Virus record (IMG/VR): IMGVR_UViG_3300035698_014527
Coordinates: 1 to 33,062 of that record
DNA from: a virus
Reading direction: 5' to 3' (one strand)
DNA: 33,062 nt
Positions 13,887 to 22,224 of the stretch are shown here, piece by piece; within the stretch, counting starts at the first letter, position 1, and each line of letters begins with the position of its first letter. The notes beneath the pieces were generated by a model, which worked only from the letters and a program-made list of their open reading frames with translations, was not told the DNA's origin and made no database searches. The translations under genes were made by a program, and so were the position numbers.

Positions 13887-14279
13887 ATGACCCGTAAGCG
13901 CTCAAACCAAAACTCAACAGGGGCTTCACCTACTCCGGCAACGGATGCCGCTACAACCGCCAGACAAACCGAGACCGACCGACTGGCCGCAGTGGCATTG
14001 GCCGAAAAGGAAACAGGTGAGGCTGAAGAGGCTACCCGCTTGGCTGAAGAGGCTACCCGCTTGGCTGAAGAAGCTGAGGCTACCCGCTTGGCTGAAGAAG
14101 CTGAGGCGGAATCTGAGAGTGGCAAAAAACCTACCTGCTTTGTAACCTTGCTGATCGGTGGCCAGTTCACTGATCGAGACAGCGGAGACGTCTACGTCAA
14201 AGGTCGCCAAACTCCCGTTAAAGAAATCACCAATTGGGTGAAGCTAATGGGCCCTAAGATGTTCAAAGTAGAAAAATAA
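13887..14279 (+). CDS. FI-like protein with an Ala/Glu repeat coil
   Basis: A 130-residue product with GGAG 7 nt upstream, positioned like lambda FI, which helps terminase dock on proheads. Residues 1-35 are polar and low complexity. Residues 35-75 are a repeated EEATRLAEEATRLAEEAEATRL coil encoded by a 21/27-nt DNA array (14021-14107). Residues 80-130 form a compact domain (CFVTLLIGGQFTDRDSG, then VYVKGRQTPV). In lambda FI a helical N-terminus likewise precedes a small C-terminal domain. The coil motif matches that of the scaffold protein (AETARLAEE). Confidence 0.6.
   Translation: MTRKRSNQNSTGASPTPATDAATTARQTETDRLAAVALAEKETGEAEEATRLAEEATRLAEEAEATRLAEEAEAESESGKKPTCFVTLLIGGQFTDRDSGDVYVKGRQTPVKEITNWVKLMGPKMFKVEK
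14021..14107 (+). repeat. in-frame 21/27-nt repeat array
   Basis: Units begin at 14021, 14042, 14063 and 14090, each opening GGCTGAAGA and carrying GCTACCCGCTT. The first two are identical 21-mers, the third adds six bases, and the fourth is partial. They encode EEATRLA coil repeats. Confidence 0.9.
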
Positions 14280-14281
14280 TT

Positions 14282-14761
14282 ATGGCGGTCGCCTCGTTCC
14301 TAAAGCTGACTGACACCAACGAAGTCCGTGGTGTCATTGGCGTGGATGACAAAGAACTCACAGACCCAGACATCTGTGGGGCCAAGCCAGAGGACGACCT
14401 AAAATCTGCATTGTTGGGCTGGGTGCCTACCTATGAAACCTTAATGTCTGAGGGGTTAGCTACTTCACCAACAGCTGCGCAGACTCTGAAATATCTAAAA
14501 CTTAAATTGTATTCAAAATATTTCGTCTCTGCCCTGATTGTCTCAAGCGGCATAAACTCCCTCTTGCAAAAGAAGTCTGATGGGGCCAACGAAGGCGCTC
14601 GGTTCACCAATTTGAGTCTGCGGGATTTCCAGACCGAATTGGAGAATAAAGCCAAAGCGTACAAAGCAGAGTTGTTGCTTTTGATAGACAGTTCTACGGC
14701 GGCTACACACAGTCACTTTGGAATCGCCTCCCCAAATTATGACCCTGTGACAAACACCTAA
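14282..14761 (+). CDS. putative head-tail connector (adaptor) protein
   Basis: A 159-residue, mainly helical product starting two bases after the FI-like stop, with no clear Shine-Dalgarno, so probably coupled. Position after the capsid and FI-like genes and before the stopper and Z-like genes fits an adaptor that binds the portal ring. Helices around residues 35-80 and 110-140 and charged loops fit a gp6-type connector, but no signature motif is seen. TAATG junction with the next gene. Confidence 0.5.
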   Translation: MAVASFLKLTDTNEVRGVIGVDDKELTDPDICGAKPEDDLKSALLGWVPTYETLMSEGLATSPTAAQTLKYLKLKLYSKYFVSALIVSSGINSLLQKKSDGANEGARFTNLSLRDFQTELENKAKAYKAELLLLIDSSTAATHSHFGIASPNYDPVTNT

Positions 14762-15654
14762 TGAACCTTGGAAAAGTAGCGGCTTCATTCGAGACCACTG
14801 CGTTTGATGTTTACAACGAAGTCACTGACACTTGGGAGTTGGCCACTCTCCAAGGAAAGATTCGAGCGGTCGATCGATTTTTGTCTAATTTCAACCGGCC
14901 TACAAAGCGTAGACTATTAGGCCTACGCCCAGATGCTACAATTCCAACTTCTAAAACCCTTAGGGTGCCATCTTCCGGTGAAATTTACATCATAGGCGAA
15001 CTGCGAAAGGACGCTGCGGATGGAATCCAGTACGACCAAACTGGAGTTCTGCACAGGGCTTTAGGAGTTGCTGCAGTTTCCAGAAAAGCTCCAGCAGGCC
15101 CTTCGAATGATCCTGGCTGGCTGGTTGCCTCAGCTATTAGCAGCCATTACGCTGACGTCGAACTCAGGTCGGCTTCAGAAATAGACGAGCAGCACGATGA
15201 CTTCGAGGGCCACTTCTTCTTAATGCTGCCTGACCACGCGGACATTCAGGAGTGGGATGAGATCACGCTCTCTGGTGAAACCTACATGGTCAATAGCCCC
15301 TACTACGACAGCGGCTACGTGTTTGCACGGGTCATTCGTAGGGCTGATCAGCGAGCCGATTTCACTTACCATTCCAGAGGTGCGGGCTTCGACTACAACT
15401 CGGCCACCAGAGTGGTCACTGATGGTCTGGTCACTGCAAATGTTACAGGCTTCGCAGTGGGGGCTCAGATGGACGCGCTTAATTTCACCCCGCTGAAGGC
15501 GGGAGAGCTGAAAGTCATAGTGAAACAGGCCCATATAGGGGTTTCCCCCAGCGCCGAAGACGAGTTAACTTGGACTGACGGTCTCCGGTATAAAGTTAAA
15601 GGGGTACACCCAGATTTCTTAAACGATCAGTACCAGCTAGACTGCACGTTATGA
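14761..15654 (+). CDS. putative head-tail joining (FII/stopper-like) protein
   Basis: A 297-residue, beta-rich protein in the lambda FII position, where a small stopper protein closes the connector. At 297 residues it is far longer than FII (117). Its middle (residues about 150-200, FFLMLPDHADIQEWDEITLSGETYMVNSPYY) looks like the small barrel of head-completion proteins, in which a hydrophobic DxI...DxItl..g..Y.V segment is common. The C-terminal 100 residues resemble a second module ending RYKVKGVHPDFLNDQY. Two fused copies or an extra domain are possible. Function inferred from order. Confidence 0.5.
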   Translation: MNLGKVAASFETTAFDVYNEVTDTWELATLQGKIRAVDRFLSNFNRPTKRRLLGLRPDATIPTSKTLRVPSSGEIYIIGELRKDAADGIQYDQTGVLHRALGVAAVSRKAPAGPSNDPGWLVASAISSHYADVELRSASEIDEQHDDFEGHFFLMLPDHADIQEWDEITLSGETYMVNSPYYDSGYVFARVIRRADQRADFTYHSRGAGFDYNSATRVVTDGLVTANVTGFAVGAQMDALNFTPLKAGELKVIVKQAHIGVSPSAEDELTWTDGLRYKVKGVHPDFLNDQYQLDCTL

Positions 15655-16121
15655 CTGCGAACTCTGATTATGCGGATATGCTGATAGCCAAGCTCAAACC
15701 CTTACCATCCATAGCCGCCAAGGCGGTTGGAAAGGCCATGTATTCGACGGTACTGAACCAGACCTTACAGGATTCTGGAGTGGCGGCTTACAACTGGCGG
15801 GCAAACATCAACAACACCCAGCGCAGAGAATTCCAAGACTCTCGGGGCAGAGCCCCTGTGGGGTCTTCTGGAGACAAGCGCAGCGCAGGGATGGACAGAT
15901 TCATCGTCATCCACGAAAGGTATTCTGATTTTCTATCCAGACTACGGGGTAAAGATGTGAAGACGCTTAAAATTTACAACCCTATCGAAGATCCAGCCCA
16001 TGAGATTCGGTCGTTCATATCTTCGGCCGGCACCATGGCCACTGGGGAATTCACTGAGGACGTTGCAAAAAGAGTCGTAGACCTGCATATGGCTGGAAGG
16101 TTAAACCATGCCGACTTATAA
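15651..16121 (+). CDS. tail completion protein, Z/HK97 gp10-like
   Basis: A 156-residue product with an ATGA junction to the stopper-like gene. Its place between the joining protein and the tail terminator is that of lambda Z or HK97 gp10, small proteins needed to finish the head-proximal end of the tail. The sequence starts with helices (ADMLIAKLKPLPSIAAKAVGKAM), then a basic loop region, and ends helical. It overlaps the next start by 14 nt. Confidence 0.6.
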   Translation: MTANSDYADMLIAKLKPLPSIAAKAVGKAMYSTVLNQTLQDSGVAAYNWRANINNTQRREFQDSRGRAPVGSSGDKRSAGMDRFIVIHERYSDFLSRLRGKDVKTLKIYNPIEDPAHEIRSFISSAGTMATGEFTEDVAKRVVDLHMAGRLNHADL

Positions 16122-16527
16122 CCAAGTGGGACAAATAATCGAAGCTCAATTCACAGCCAACTGGTCGTTTACACCAGTTGCGCATGAGAATCTTCCAGCA
16201 AAAAATTTGAATGATGTTAATCGTCCAGTTCTGGCGCAGGGAATTCTACCGTTTATCTCTGTAAAGATTTTTCATAACACCTCCGCCGCAGCAGAAATAG
16301 GGGCCAGCGCGATCAGGCGCACATGGGGAAATCTAGCGGTAGATTTTCACAGCAAGGAGGACACAGGGTCTTCCACGAACCAAACTAATATTGACAATTT
16401 GACCAATATATTTGAGTATAAGACAATCAGCGACATCGTCTTCAGGGATATTACTATCCTTAGGCCGGTTACCGCAGAAGGTTGGTACATTACTCCGACC
16501 ATGTTGAGGTTTTACTTTAATCGTTAA
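16108..16527 (+). CDS. tail terminator protein (gpU-like)
   Basis: A 139-residue protein between the Z-like gene and the tube gene, exactly the lambda U slot. It begins with a helix (YNQVGQIIEAQFTANW) followed by strands, and ends with WYITPTMLRFYFNR, a pattern common to tail terminators that cap the tube and stop its growth at the tape-measure length. Overlap of 14 nt with the upstream gene implies coupled translation. Confidence 0.65.
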   Translation: MPTYNQVGQIIEAQFTANWSFTPVAHENLPAKNLNDVNRPVLAQGILPFISVKIFHNTSAAAEIGASAIRRTWGNLAVDFHSKEDTGSSTNQTNIDNLTNIFEYKTISDIVFRDITILRPVTAEGWYITPTMLRFYFNR

Positions 16528-16539
16528 GAGGACGTCCTA

Positions 16540-17727
16540 ATGCCTTTCGCAGATACCGCAAACAGTTCCTTGGCTTTCATTGAGGAAGTCACTTTTGATA
16601 CCGCCCCGACCACTGGGTTCAAGCTCCTTCGTAACACCGGGGAGTCCATGAACACTGGACTGGAAAGTGCGCAGTCGGAAGAAATCGACGCAGACCGGCA
16701 GTTTACTGGATCAGTCCATGTATCTGGGAGTTCAGCGGGCGACGTCAACCTGCAACTGAGCTACGGGGAGTACGATGCTTTTCTGGAAGCAGTGCTGCAG
16801 TCAGCTGACTGGGCCGCAGGATACTCAGACACAATCACAGTTATCGCCACTCGACTCTGCACGGTCACCTCCACTACGGGCCTGAAGGTGGGCATGATTC
16901 TGAAGATCACTTCGCTGACCACCAGTGCGGATGATGGGGTTTACACTGTAGAAGCAGTCAACTCTTCAACTACTTTCACAGTCGTGGAAGCCATCACTGA
17001 CATCGGATCTGAAACAGGTACAGTAATCCATGACGGCTCTTTGGAGAACGCCTCGGTTGATCGAAGCTTCTCTTTTGAGAAAAATTTCGATGTCGGGGGA
17101 ACCGACAACTTCTTCCTTATGACTGGCATGAAGGCCGCCTCAATGAGTTTGAGCTTCGCCGCTGGAGCTATTGTAAACGGGTCGTTTTCGTTCATGGGTG
17201 CCACTGGTTCGGCTTCTGCTGCGGTATCGCAGGAGGCTTCGGCGTACGCCGCAGCCGGTACTAACGAGCTGATGAATGGGGTATCGAATGTCGAAGGGCT
17301 GACCTTGAACGCAGTTTCTCTTGCGGGAGCTTTCACCCCTATAGCCGCCACTTTTCAGGAGCTGAGTCTGACAGTGGACAACAACCTTCGAGACCAAACT
17401 GCAGTGGGCAGCTTATTCCCAGCGGGTATAGGTTCGGGCCGAATTAAAGTTGAAGCCAGTTCTACCCTGTACTTTGCCAACCAGGACTTGTTTAACAAAT
17501 TCATCATCAACGATTCTGTTCAGTTACGTTTCCAGATTACCGACGCTGCGGATGCCTATGGCAACCGGTATGGGTTCATACTCCCCGAGCTCAAGATCTC
17601 CAGCCATGAGGTTGTAGCCTCCGGCCCAGATTCGGACGTTCTGGCCACAGTGACGTTCTCGGCGCAGAAAGATAACCGGTCTGGAACTTCTAAGTCGATC
17701 ATAATCAGCCGTATAGCTGCTGTTTAA
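16540..17727 (+). CDS. major tail tube protein with an inserted beta domain
   Basis: A 395-residue tube protein (GAGG 8-9 nt upstream of ATG 16540). The N-terminus (SSLAFIEEVTFDTAPTTGF, then LRNTGESMNTG, SEEIDADRQ) and DVNLQLSYGEYDAFLEAVL are typical of phage tail-tube proteins of the lambda V and related type, which polymerise as stacked hexamer rings. Residues about 100-167 (TVIATRLCTVTSTTGLKVGM to TVIHDG) look like an extra Ig-like or barrel module placed inside the tube fold and would face outward. The main fold resumes at residue 168 (SLENASVDRSFSFEKNF). Strong hairpins follow the gene. Confidence 0.85.
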   Translation: MPFADTANSSLAFIEEVTFDTAPTTGFKLLRNTGESMNTGLESAQSEEIDADRQFTGSVHVSGSSAGDVNLQLSYGEYDAFLEAVLQSADWAAGYSDTITVIATRLCTVTSTTGLKVGMILKITSLTTSADDGVYTVEAVNSSTTFTVVEAITDIGSETGTVIHDGSLENASVDRSFSFEKNFDVGGTDNFFLMTGMKAASMSLSFAAGAIVNGSFSFMGATGSASAAVSQEASAYAAAGTNELMNGVSNVEGLTLNAVSLAGAFTPIAATFQELSLTVDNNLRDQTAVGSLFPAGIGSGRIKVEASSTLYFANQDLFNKFIINDSVQLRFQITDAADAYGNRYGFILPELKISSHEVVASGPDSDVLATVTFSAQKDNRSGTSKSIIISRIAAV

Positions 17728-17734
17728 ACTCTCT

Positions 17735-17765
17735 CAGCGGCCCCCTTTTTCCTCCTCAGCCGCTG
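17735..17765 (+). other. hairpin after the tail tube gene
   Basis: CAGCGGC (17735-17741) pairs perfectly with GCCGCTG (17759-17765) across a 17-nt pyrimidine loop. It sits 7 nt after the tube stop codon and directly before a stronger hairpin. It could protect the 3' end of the tube mRNA or help attenuate transcription. Confidence 0.6.
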
Positions 17766-17772
17766 GAAGCTT

Positions 17773-17814
17773 GGACGTCAACAAGTTGTTGTACTTGTTG
17801 ACGTCCTCTTTTAT
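17773..17814 (+). terminator. terminator-like 14-bp perfect hairpin
   Basis: GGACGTCAACAAGT (17773-17786) and ACTTGTTGACGTCC (17793-17806) pair perfectly around a 6-nt loop, followed by TCTTTTAT. It should reduce read-through from the abundant tube message into the chaperone and tape-measure genes. Confidence 0.75.
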
Positions 17815-17817
17815 ACT
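17789..17817 (+). promoter_or_regulatory. possible promoter overlapping the terminator
   Basis: TATACT (17812-17817) is a good -10 lying 17 nt after TTGTAC (17789-17794), which is a poor -35 in the hairpin. It would start transcription near 17824, 23 nt before the chaperone ATG at 17847. Confidence 0.25.
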
Positions 17818-17846
17818 CCCAGCTCACCCATACTCAGGAACTCCCC

Positions 17847-18263
17847 ATGGCGTTTGATGCTAAGAAAAATTTACGAAACCGAGACCTTGAAAACGAAGGT
17901 AACTGGCTGGAATACGATGAGGACACTCGGTTCCTCGTAGCCCGTAACCGGAACCCAAAATACAAGGGTTTCATGAGCAAGAGCTGGAGAGAGAACGAAA
18001 AAATCCTGCAGTCAAAAACCAACCATAAAAAGGCGGATAACGTGGCCGACAGTTTTCTGTTAGAAGCTACTGCCACGTATCTTCTGGTAGGCTGGGAAGG
18101 GGTTGTTGTCAACGGTGTGGAGGTCGAGTACTCCCCTGAGCTTGCCATAGAAATTCTGGAAGAACACGACGATATTCGAGCTATGATCGAAGAATTCGCG
18201 GAAGTCCGTGAAAACTTTTTCGAAAAGAACGACAAGCGGGATGCTAAAAACTTGGGGGAGTAA
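17847..18263 (+). CDS. tail assembly chaperone, G-like
   Basis: A 138-residue, highly charged protein between the tube and tape-measure genes, the position of lambda G. G-type proteins coat the tape measure during tail assembly and are absent from the finished tail. The sequence has YLLVGWEGVVVNGVEVEYSPELAIEILEEHDDIRAMIEEFA, the pattern of the phage tail chaperone (minor tail G-like) family. A -1 shift near its end (window 18248-18260) would fuse it to the downstream T-like frame. No Shine-Dalgarno is obvious. Confidence 0.78.
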   Translation: MAFDAKKNLRNRDLENEGNWLEYDEDTRFLVARNRNPKYKGFMSKSWRENEKILQSKTNHKKADNVADSFLLEATATYLLVGWEGVVVNGVEVEYSPELAIEILEEHDDIRAMIEEFAEVRENFFEKNDKRDAKNLGE

Positions 18264-18634
18264 TCGGCTGGGCCATAACTTGGGGCACCCCTGAACGTCG
18301 GGAAATGTTCGAACGCCACGAGCGGCAGACAGGGGAAGTTGCTCCGGCTATGGCAAAACGACCTAGCCTCTCCAACCAGAACGAAATCTACAACGATGCT
18401 TTCAACCTCCTATCAAGTGGTCGGCAAAACACCGACCACGTAATCAACCCAATATTGTTCTCTGATGTCATGACCTACTGTGACTGCATTGGGGAGCTGG
18501 ATGGTGAGGAGCGCCTGAGGTACTGGAGGATGGTCAATGCATGCGACATAGCCTTCGTTACCGCCACGGTAGAGCAACGGGCAGTTGCAGCCAGAATAGA
18601 AGCTGCCAAAGAAAAAGTAAAATCAAAGGGCTAG
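18248..18634 (+). CDS. T-like extension made by -1 frameshifting from G
   Basis: The -1 frame relative to the chaperone is open from 18248 to TAG 18634 and reads GWAITWGTPERREMF..., about 125 residues if entered near 18257. It has no independent start with a good Shine-Dalgarno: the first ATG (18305) is preceded only by GGGA two bases away. Frames 0 and -1 therefore overlap for 16 nt, as expected for a G/GT pair that yields a fusion protein of about 262 residues. The T part helps recruit tube subunits to the tape measure. Confidence 0.72.
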   Translation, partial: KLGGVIGWAITWGTPERREMFERHERQTGEVAPAMAKRPSLSNQNEIYNDAFNLLSSGRQNTDHVINPILFSDVMTYCDCIGELDGEERLRYWRMVNACDIAFVTATVEQRAVAARIEAAKEKVKSKG

Positions 18635-18645
18635 TTTAAATCCCG

Positions 18646-18674
18646 TAGATAAACACCAGGAACTTCGATACACT
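18646..18674 (+). promoter_or_regulatory. putative sigma70 promoter for the tape-measure operon
   Basis: TAGATA (18646-18651), 17-nt spacer, TACACT (18669-18674), in the 68-nt gap before ATG 18703. The -10 is identical to the late promoter at 6633. A 9-codon ORF (ATG 18684 to TGA 18713) overlaps the tape-measure start. Confidence 0.5.
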
Positions 18675-18702
18675 GAACTATCTATGCCTTTGAGAGTGTG
18701 TT

Positions 18703-21700
18703 ATGGCGTTTGAAATTGATCTAAGCACCGCACGGGCTCGCAGACAAGTCGGATTGCTGGATATAAAAATTCGGCGGTTGGAGAAGACTGCGGATGGTGC
18801 AGCTGCCAAGCTTGGCAGCTCTATGGGTAATATGGGTGGCTCTGCCCAACTGCGCAGAGTTAACGCCAACATAATCGCGGTCAACCATAGCCTGACCCGA
18901 ATGGGAGCTGAATGGATAAAGGCTCAGAACTCAGCGGCTACCGGCACTGCCAGAACAACTTCAGTAGTAGACCTTCAAGCCCGAGCGCTTACGCGAGCGT
19001 CAGGGGCCTCAGATAGGCTTAGCAACTCCTTAGGCACCAACTCTAGGCAAGCCGCAATCCTCCGCTCGGGCATGATGGCCATGGGCACCAGCGTGGGCAT
19101 GTTCACTGCTAGAACGCTGGTTGCAGCCACCGTCACCTACGGGGTAGTTAAGGCACTCAAAGCAGTTGTCACCATTGGTGCAAATTTCACCAGATCTCTA
19201 GCGGCTACTGCAGCCATCGTAGGCCAGTCCAGAGCCGAGCTTGGGATGCTCACTGAGCAAATGTACGACTTGGCTCAGAGCACAAAATTTACAACCACTC
19301 AGGTAGCCGAGGCCTCGACCATCTTGGCCAAGACTGGCCTGAAGACTGCAGATATCGCTTCCGCGCTCCCACCAGTATTAAACCTTGCAGCTATCGGAGC
19401 CATGGACATGGCTAAAGCCGCAGACATAGCCGCTAATGCTATGTTCGGGTTCCAGCTCAAAACTACGGATCTGGAAAGGGTTGTAGACACCTTGGCATTC
19501 GCAGCCACAAACAGCAACACCACGGTACAGCAACTAGGTAGCGCCCTGTCGTTTGCGGCACCTGTCGCTGCTGCAGCCAATGCAGAATTCAGCGAAGTAG
19601 CAGGTATGCTGGCAGTCATGGCGGACTCCGGTGTTAAAGCCAGCCGCGCTGGTACTACATTGCGTAGGGCCTATGTAAATCTTCTAGACCCGAGTGAGAA
19701 AGCCGCAACAGTCTTCAGTGATCTCGGGGTTACTCTTCGGGACGAGGTTACCGGCGAAATGCGCAGCATGGTGGGCATCCTTCAGGACTTCACCAAGGCT
19801 GGCGGAAACGCGGTTGATATTTCCAGAATATTTGGGGTGCGCGCAGCTCCTGGCATGATCGCAGTTTGGAAAGACATGTCCAAAGCCATTGCTGGAGGCA
19901 CTGGAAAATTCGAAGATTTTATGACGCGGCTGAAGACCGAAGGTATCGGGGCCTCCGGCAGAATGCGGGATGCTATGGAGAAAAACTTGATCGACACTTG
20001 GCTGAAGTTCACTTCAGTTCTGTCGGTCTTGGCTACTAAAATATTCGCGCTGGTGGAGGGGCCATTGACGGATCTGGTGGAATACATGACCAAGTTGGCA
20101 AGAGGCCTACAAGGGGTCGGTTACTACATAGATGTAGTCAACGTCCACCTTGGAGGGTGGCGTAAGCTATTCACTGATCTGGCCAAGGACTTCAAAATCG
20201 TGGCTTTTTACGTAGACCGATTCGAGGCGGCTTTGGATAGTTTTTCTGGAAGCGCCTCGATTGCCACGAGGGTGTTCAAGCGAGTGTTTGGGTTTATAAC
20301 CCAAGCCATACGAGACATGCCAATAAACTTTGCGTTCGCCCTCAGAGCTATAGGCGCTAACATGGCAGCGGCGTTCCTCTGGATAGGCACTACGTACGAT
20401 ATTTTCATAGAAAAGTTTGACCGTGGCGTACTCAAAATGGGGCAGGTTTGGGACTTCTCTACCTCAGCTTGGAAAGAGAGTTTTTTCACAGCCTTGGAGC
20501 CGATGTTTGATTGGTTCGCCAAAAAGCTATTGGGGTTCTCGTTATCCATCAGAAACATACCTGGTTTGGAAGACTTGACTAAAACCATGAAAAATCTGGG
20601 GGACTCTCTGCTGTCCAATGGCTCCAACTCTAGTCAAGCCAGAAGAGATTTGAAAGCTGCAAAAGACAGAAATACAGAGATAGACAAAGGAGTAAAACTT
20701 CATGACGCTGAAATAGTTCGACTTGAAGAACTTCAGGGGCTTTACAGATCCTCAAACTTGGCGGCTATAGACGGGTTACTGGCAAAGCGGGATGCTGAGC
20801 TTTTAGCCAGAGATGCCTCGCTGGAGGCCTTGAAAGTTGAGAGGCTTCGAGCTTCAGTCAATGCACGGTTTGCCAAAGATCGACGCAGCATGCGAGTGCA
20901 AGATCTGAATGGGGCTGACCCAACTGCGGCTACCCGAACCCCAATGCCTCAGTTGTCCACTGCCCATAAATCAAGAATGGAAAATGCCCTGAGCGATATG
21001 AAGAAATTCATAAAAGCTCAGAAGGTGGTCACTGCAGAGTTTAAGCAGACTAACAAGCATTCCGTGGCCATGAAAGAGATCAGCCCATTCCAAGCGCTTA
21101 ACCAAGGCATTGCGGGGAGCCGATCAGCACTAGAAGAACTAAACCGAAAGTACATCTCGTCTAAATCTGAACTTGAGGAATATCGTGATTTGGCAGCGTC
21201 TTCCACTCACAAGCAGATAGCACTGGCACAGGAATACCAGGAAAAGATAGACAAGGTGACCACCGCGTATTTAGGCCAAAAAGTGGCGCTGGAGCGCTCG
21301 GTAACCGGACAAACCAATGCTCTGGAACTGCTACGCAGCAAATACGAAATTGTGAGCTCGGCTGTGGATGGTTTGATCCTGCGCCAGAAGGTATCTGCAG
21401 ACATGTCCGAGACGGATGTGATCAAAGGTTTGGATGCACTTAGGGGTGCTGGGCAGTCGCCTACAGAGAAACTTCAGAAGGACTCTGAACAGAAAGCTGC
21501 CATGTTGCAAACAGCACGAACTACTGAGCAGTCTATGTTCAACGAGCATCATGAATTGATGCTCTTATCTGAGACAGAGTACCAGAACAGGATGCTGCAA
21601 CTTGACATGGGTTCAGCTTCCAAAAGATCTGAAATTTGGGGAGGGTATCACAACACGGTATTCGATCTAGCGCAGTCTGTTAGACAGAAAGATTTTGCGG

Positions 21701-22224
21701 GCATGGTGTCAAACGGGGTTGCCATGCTTGACCAAGCGGGCAAAACCAGTAAGACTGCGTTCAATGCCGCTAAGAAGGCCAAAAAAGCTCAGGCAGTAAT
21801 CGCAACTTACTTGGGCGTAGCCGAAGCTTGGAGCTTTGGGCCGATACTAGGCCCTGCGTTTGCAGCCCTGGTGCTGGCCAATGGCATGAATGCTGTCAGG
21901 GCAATCGACGCTACCCAGTTCGGAGGTGGCTCATCGGGTAGCTCAGCGTCTTCGGGAGTATCGGTGTCTGCTGCAGCGTCCTCGGGATCTACGCCGGTAA
22001 TACCTGCGCAGTCTGATTCTTTGTTTAACCAAACCACCACTGGAGGAACCTTGAACACTGTGGACACTTCCAATCGAGCCGCCGATTTGACAGTAAACTT
22101 TTCTATCACTGCGGTTGACGCCAAAGGTGTAGACCAGCTAATAGCCACCAGGAAGCCTCAAATAGTTTCCATGATTCAATCGGCCTACAGTGAACGTGGT
22201 GCCACCGGAGGGCCAGTCAGATGA
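18703..22224 (+). CDS. tape measure protein, TP901 type
   Basis: A 1173-residue protein whose length sets the tail length. Residues about 165-390 hold the TP901 core: LTEQMYDLAQSTKFTTTQVAEA, then VLNLAAIGAMDMAKAADIA and AAANAEFSEVAGMLAVMADSG. A hydrophobic stretch near 130-165 and a second near 1030-1070 (AVIATYLGVAEAWSFGPILG) are the membrane-active segments typical of tape measures. The middle (640-1030) is long charged coiled coil. The C-terminus carries a Ser/Gly linker and ends near GGPVR. At about 0.15 nm per residue the tail would be roughly 170 nm. Confidence 0.93.
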   Translation: MAFEIDLSTARARRQVGLLDIKIRRLEKTADGAAAKLGSSMGNMGGSAQLRRVNANIIAVNHSLTRMGAEWIKAQNSAATGTARTTSVVDLQARALTRASGASDRLSNSLGTNSRQAAILRSGMMAMGTSVGMFTARTLVAATVTYGVVKALKAVVTIGANFTRSLAATAAIVGQSRAELGMLTEQMYDLAQSTKFTTTQVAEASTILAKTGLKTADIASALPPVLNLAAIGAMDMAKAADIAANAMFGFQLKTTDLERVVDTLAFAATNSNTTVQQLGSALSFAAPVAAAANAEFSEVAGMLAVMADSGVKASRAGTTLRRAYVNLLDPSEKAATVFSDLGVTLRDEVTGEMRSMVGILQDFTKAGGNAVDISRIFGVRAAPGMIAVWKDMSKAIAGGTGKFEDFMTRLKTEGIGASGRMRDAMEKNLIDTWLKFTSVLSVLATKIFALVEGPLTDLVEYMTKLARGLQGVGYYIDVVNVHLGGWRKLFTDLAKDFKIVAFYVDRFEAALDSFSGSASIATRVFKRVFGFITQAIRDMPINFAFALRAIGANMAAAFLWIGTTYDIFIEKFDRGVLKMGQVWDFSTSAWKESFFTALEPMFDWFAKKLLGFSLSIRNIPGLEDLTKTMKNLGDSLLSNGSNSSQARRDLKAAKDRNTEIDKGVKLHDAEIVRLEELQGLYRSSNLAAIDGLLAKRDAELLARDASLEALKVERLRASVNARFAKDRRSMRVQDLNGADPTAATRTPMPQLSTAHKSRMENALSDMKKFIKAQKVVTAEFKQTNKHSVAMKEISPFQALNQGIAGSRSALEELNRKYISSKSELEEYRDLAASSTHKQIALAQEYQEKIDKVTTAYLGQKVALERSVTGQTNALELLRSKYEIVSSAVDGLILRQKVSADMSETDVIKGLDALRGAGQSPTEKLQKDSEQKAAMLQTARTTEQSMFNEHHELMLLSETEYQNRMLQLDMGSASKRSEIWGGYHNTVFDLAQSVRQKDFAGMVSNGVAMLDQAGKTSKTAFNAAKKAKKAQAVIATYLGVAEAWSFGPILGPAFAALVLANGMNAVRAIDATQFGGGSSGSSASSGVSVSAAASSGSTPVIPAQSDSLFNQTTTGGTLNTVDTSNRAADLTVNFSITAVDAKGVDQLIATRKPQIVSMIQSAYSERGATGGPVR

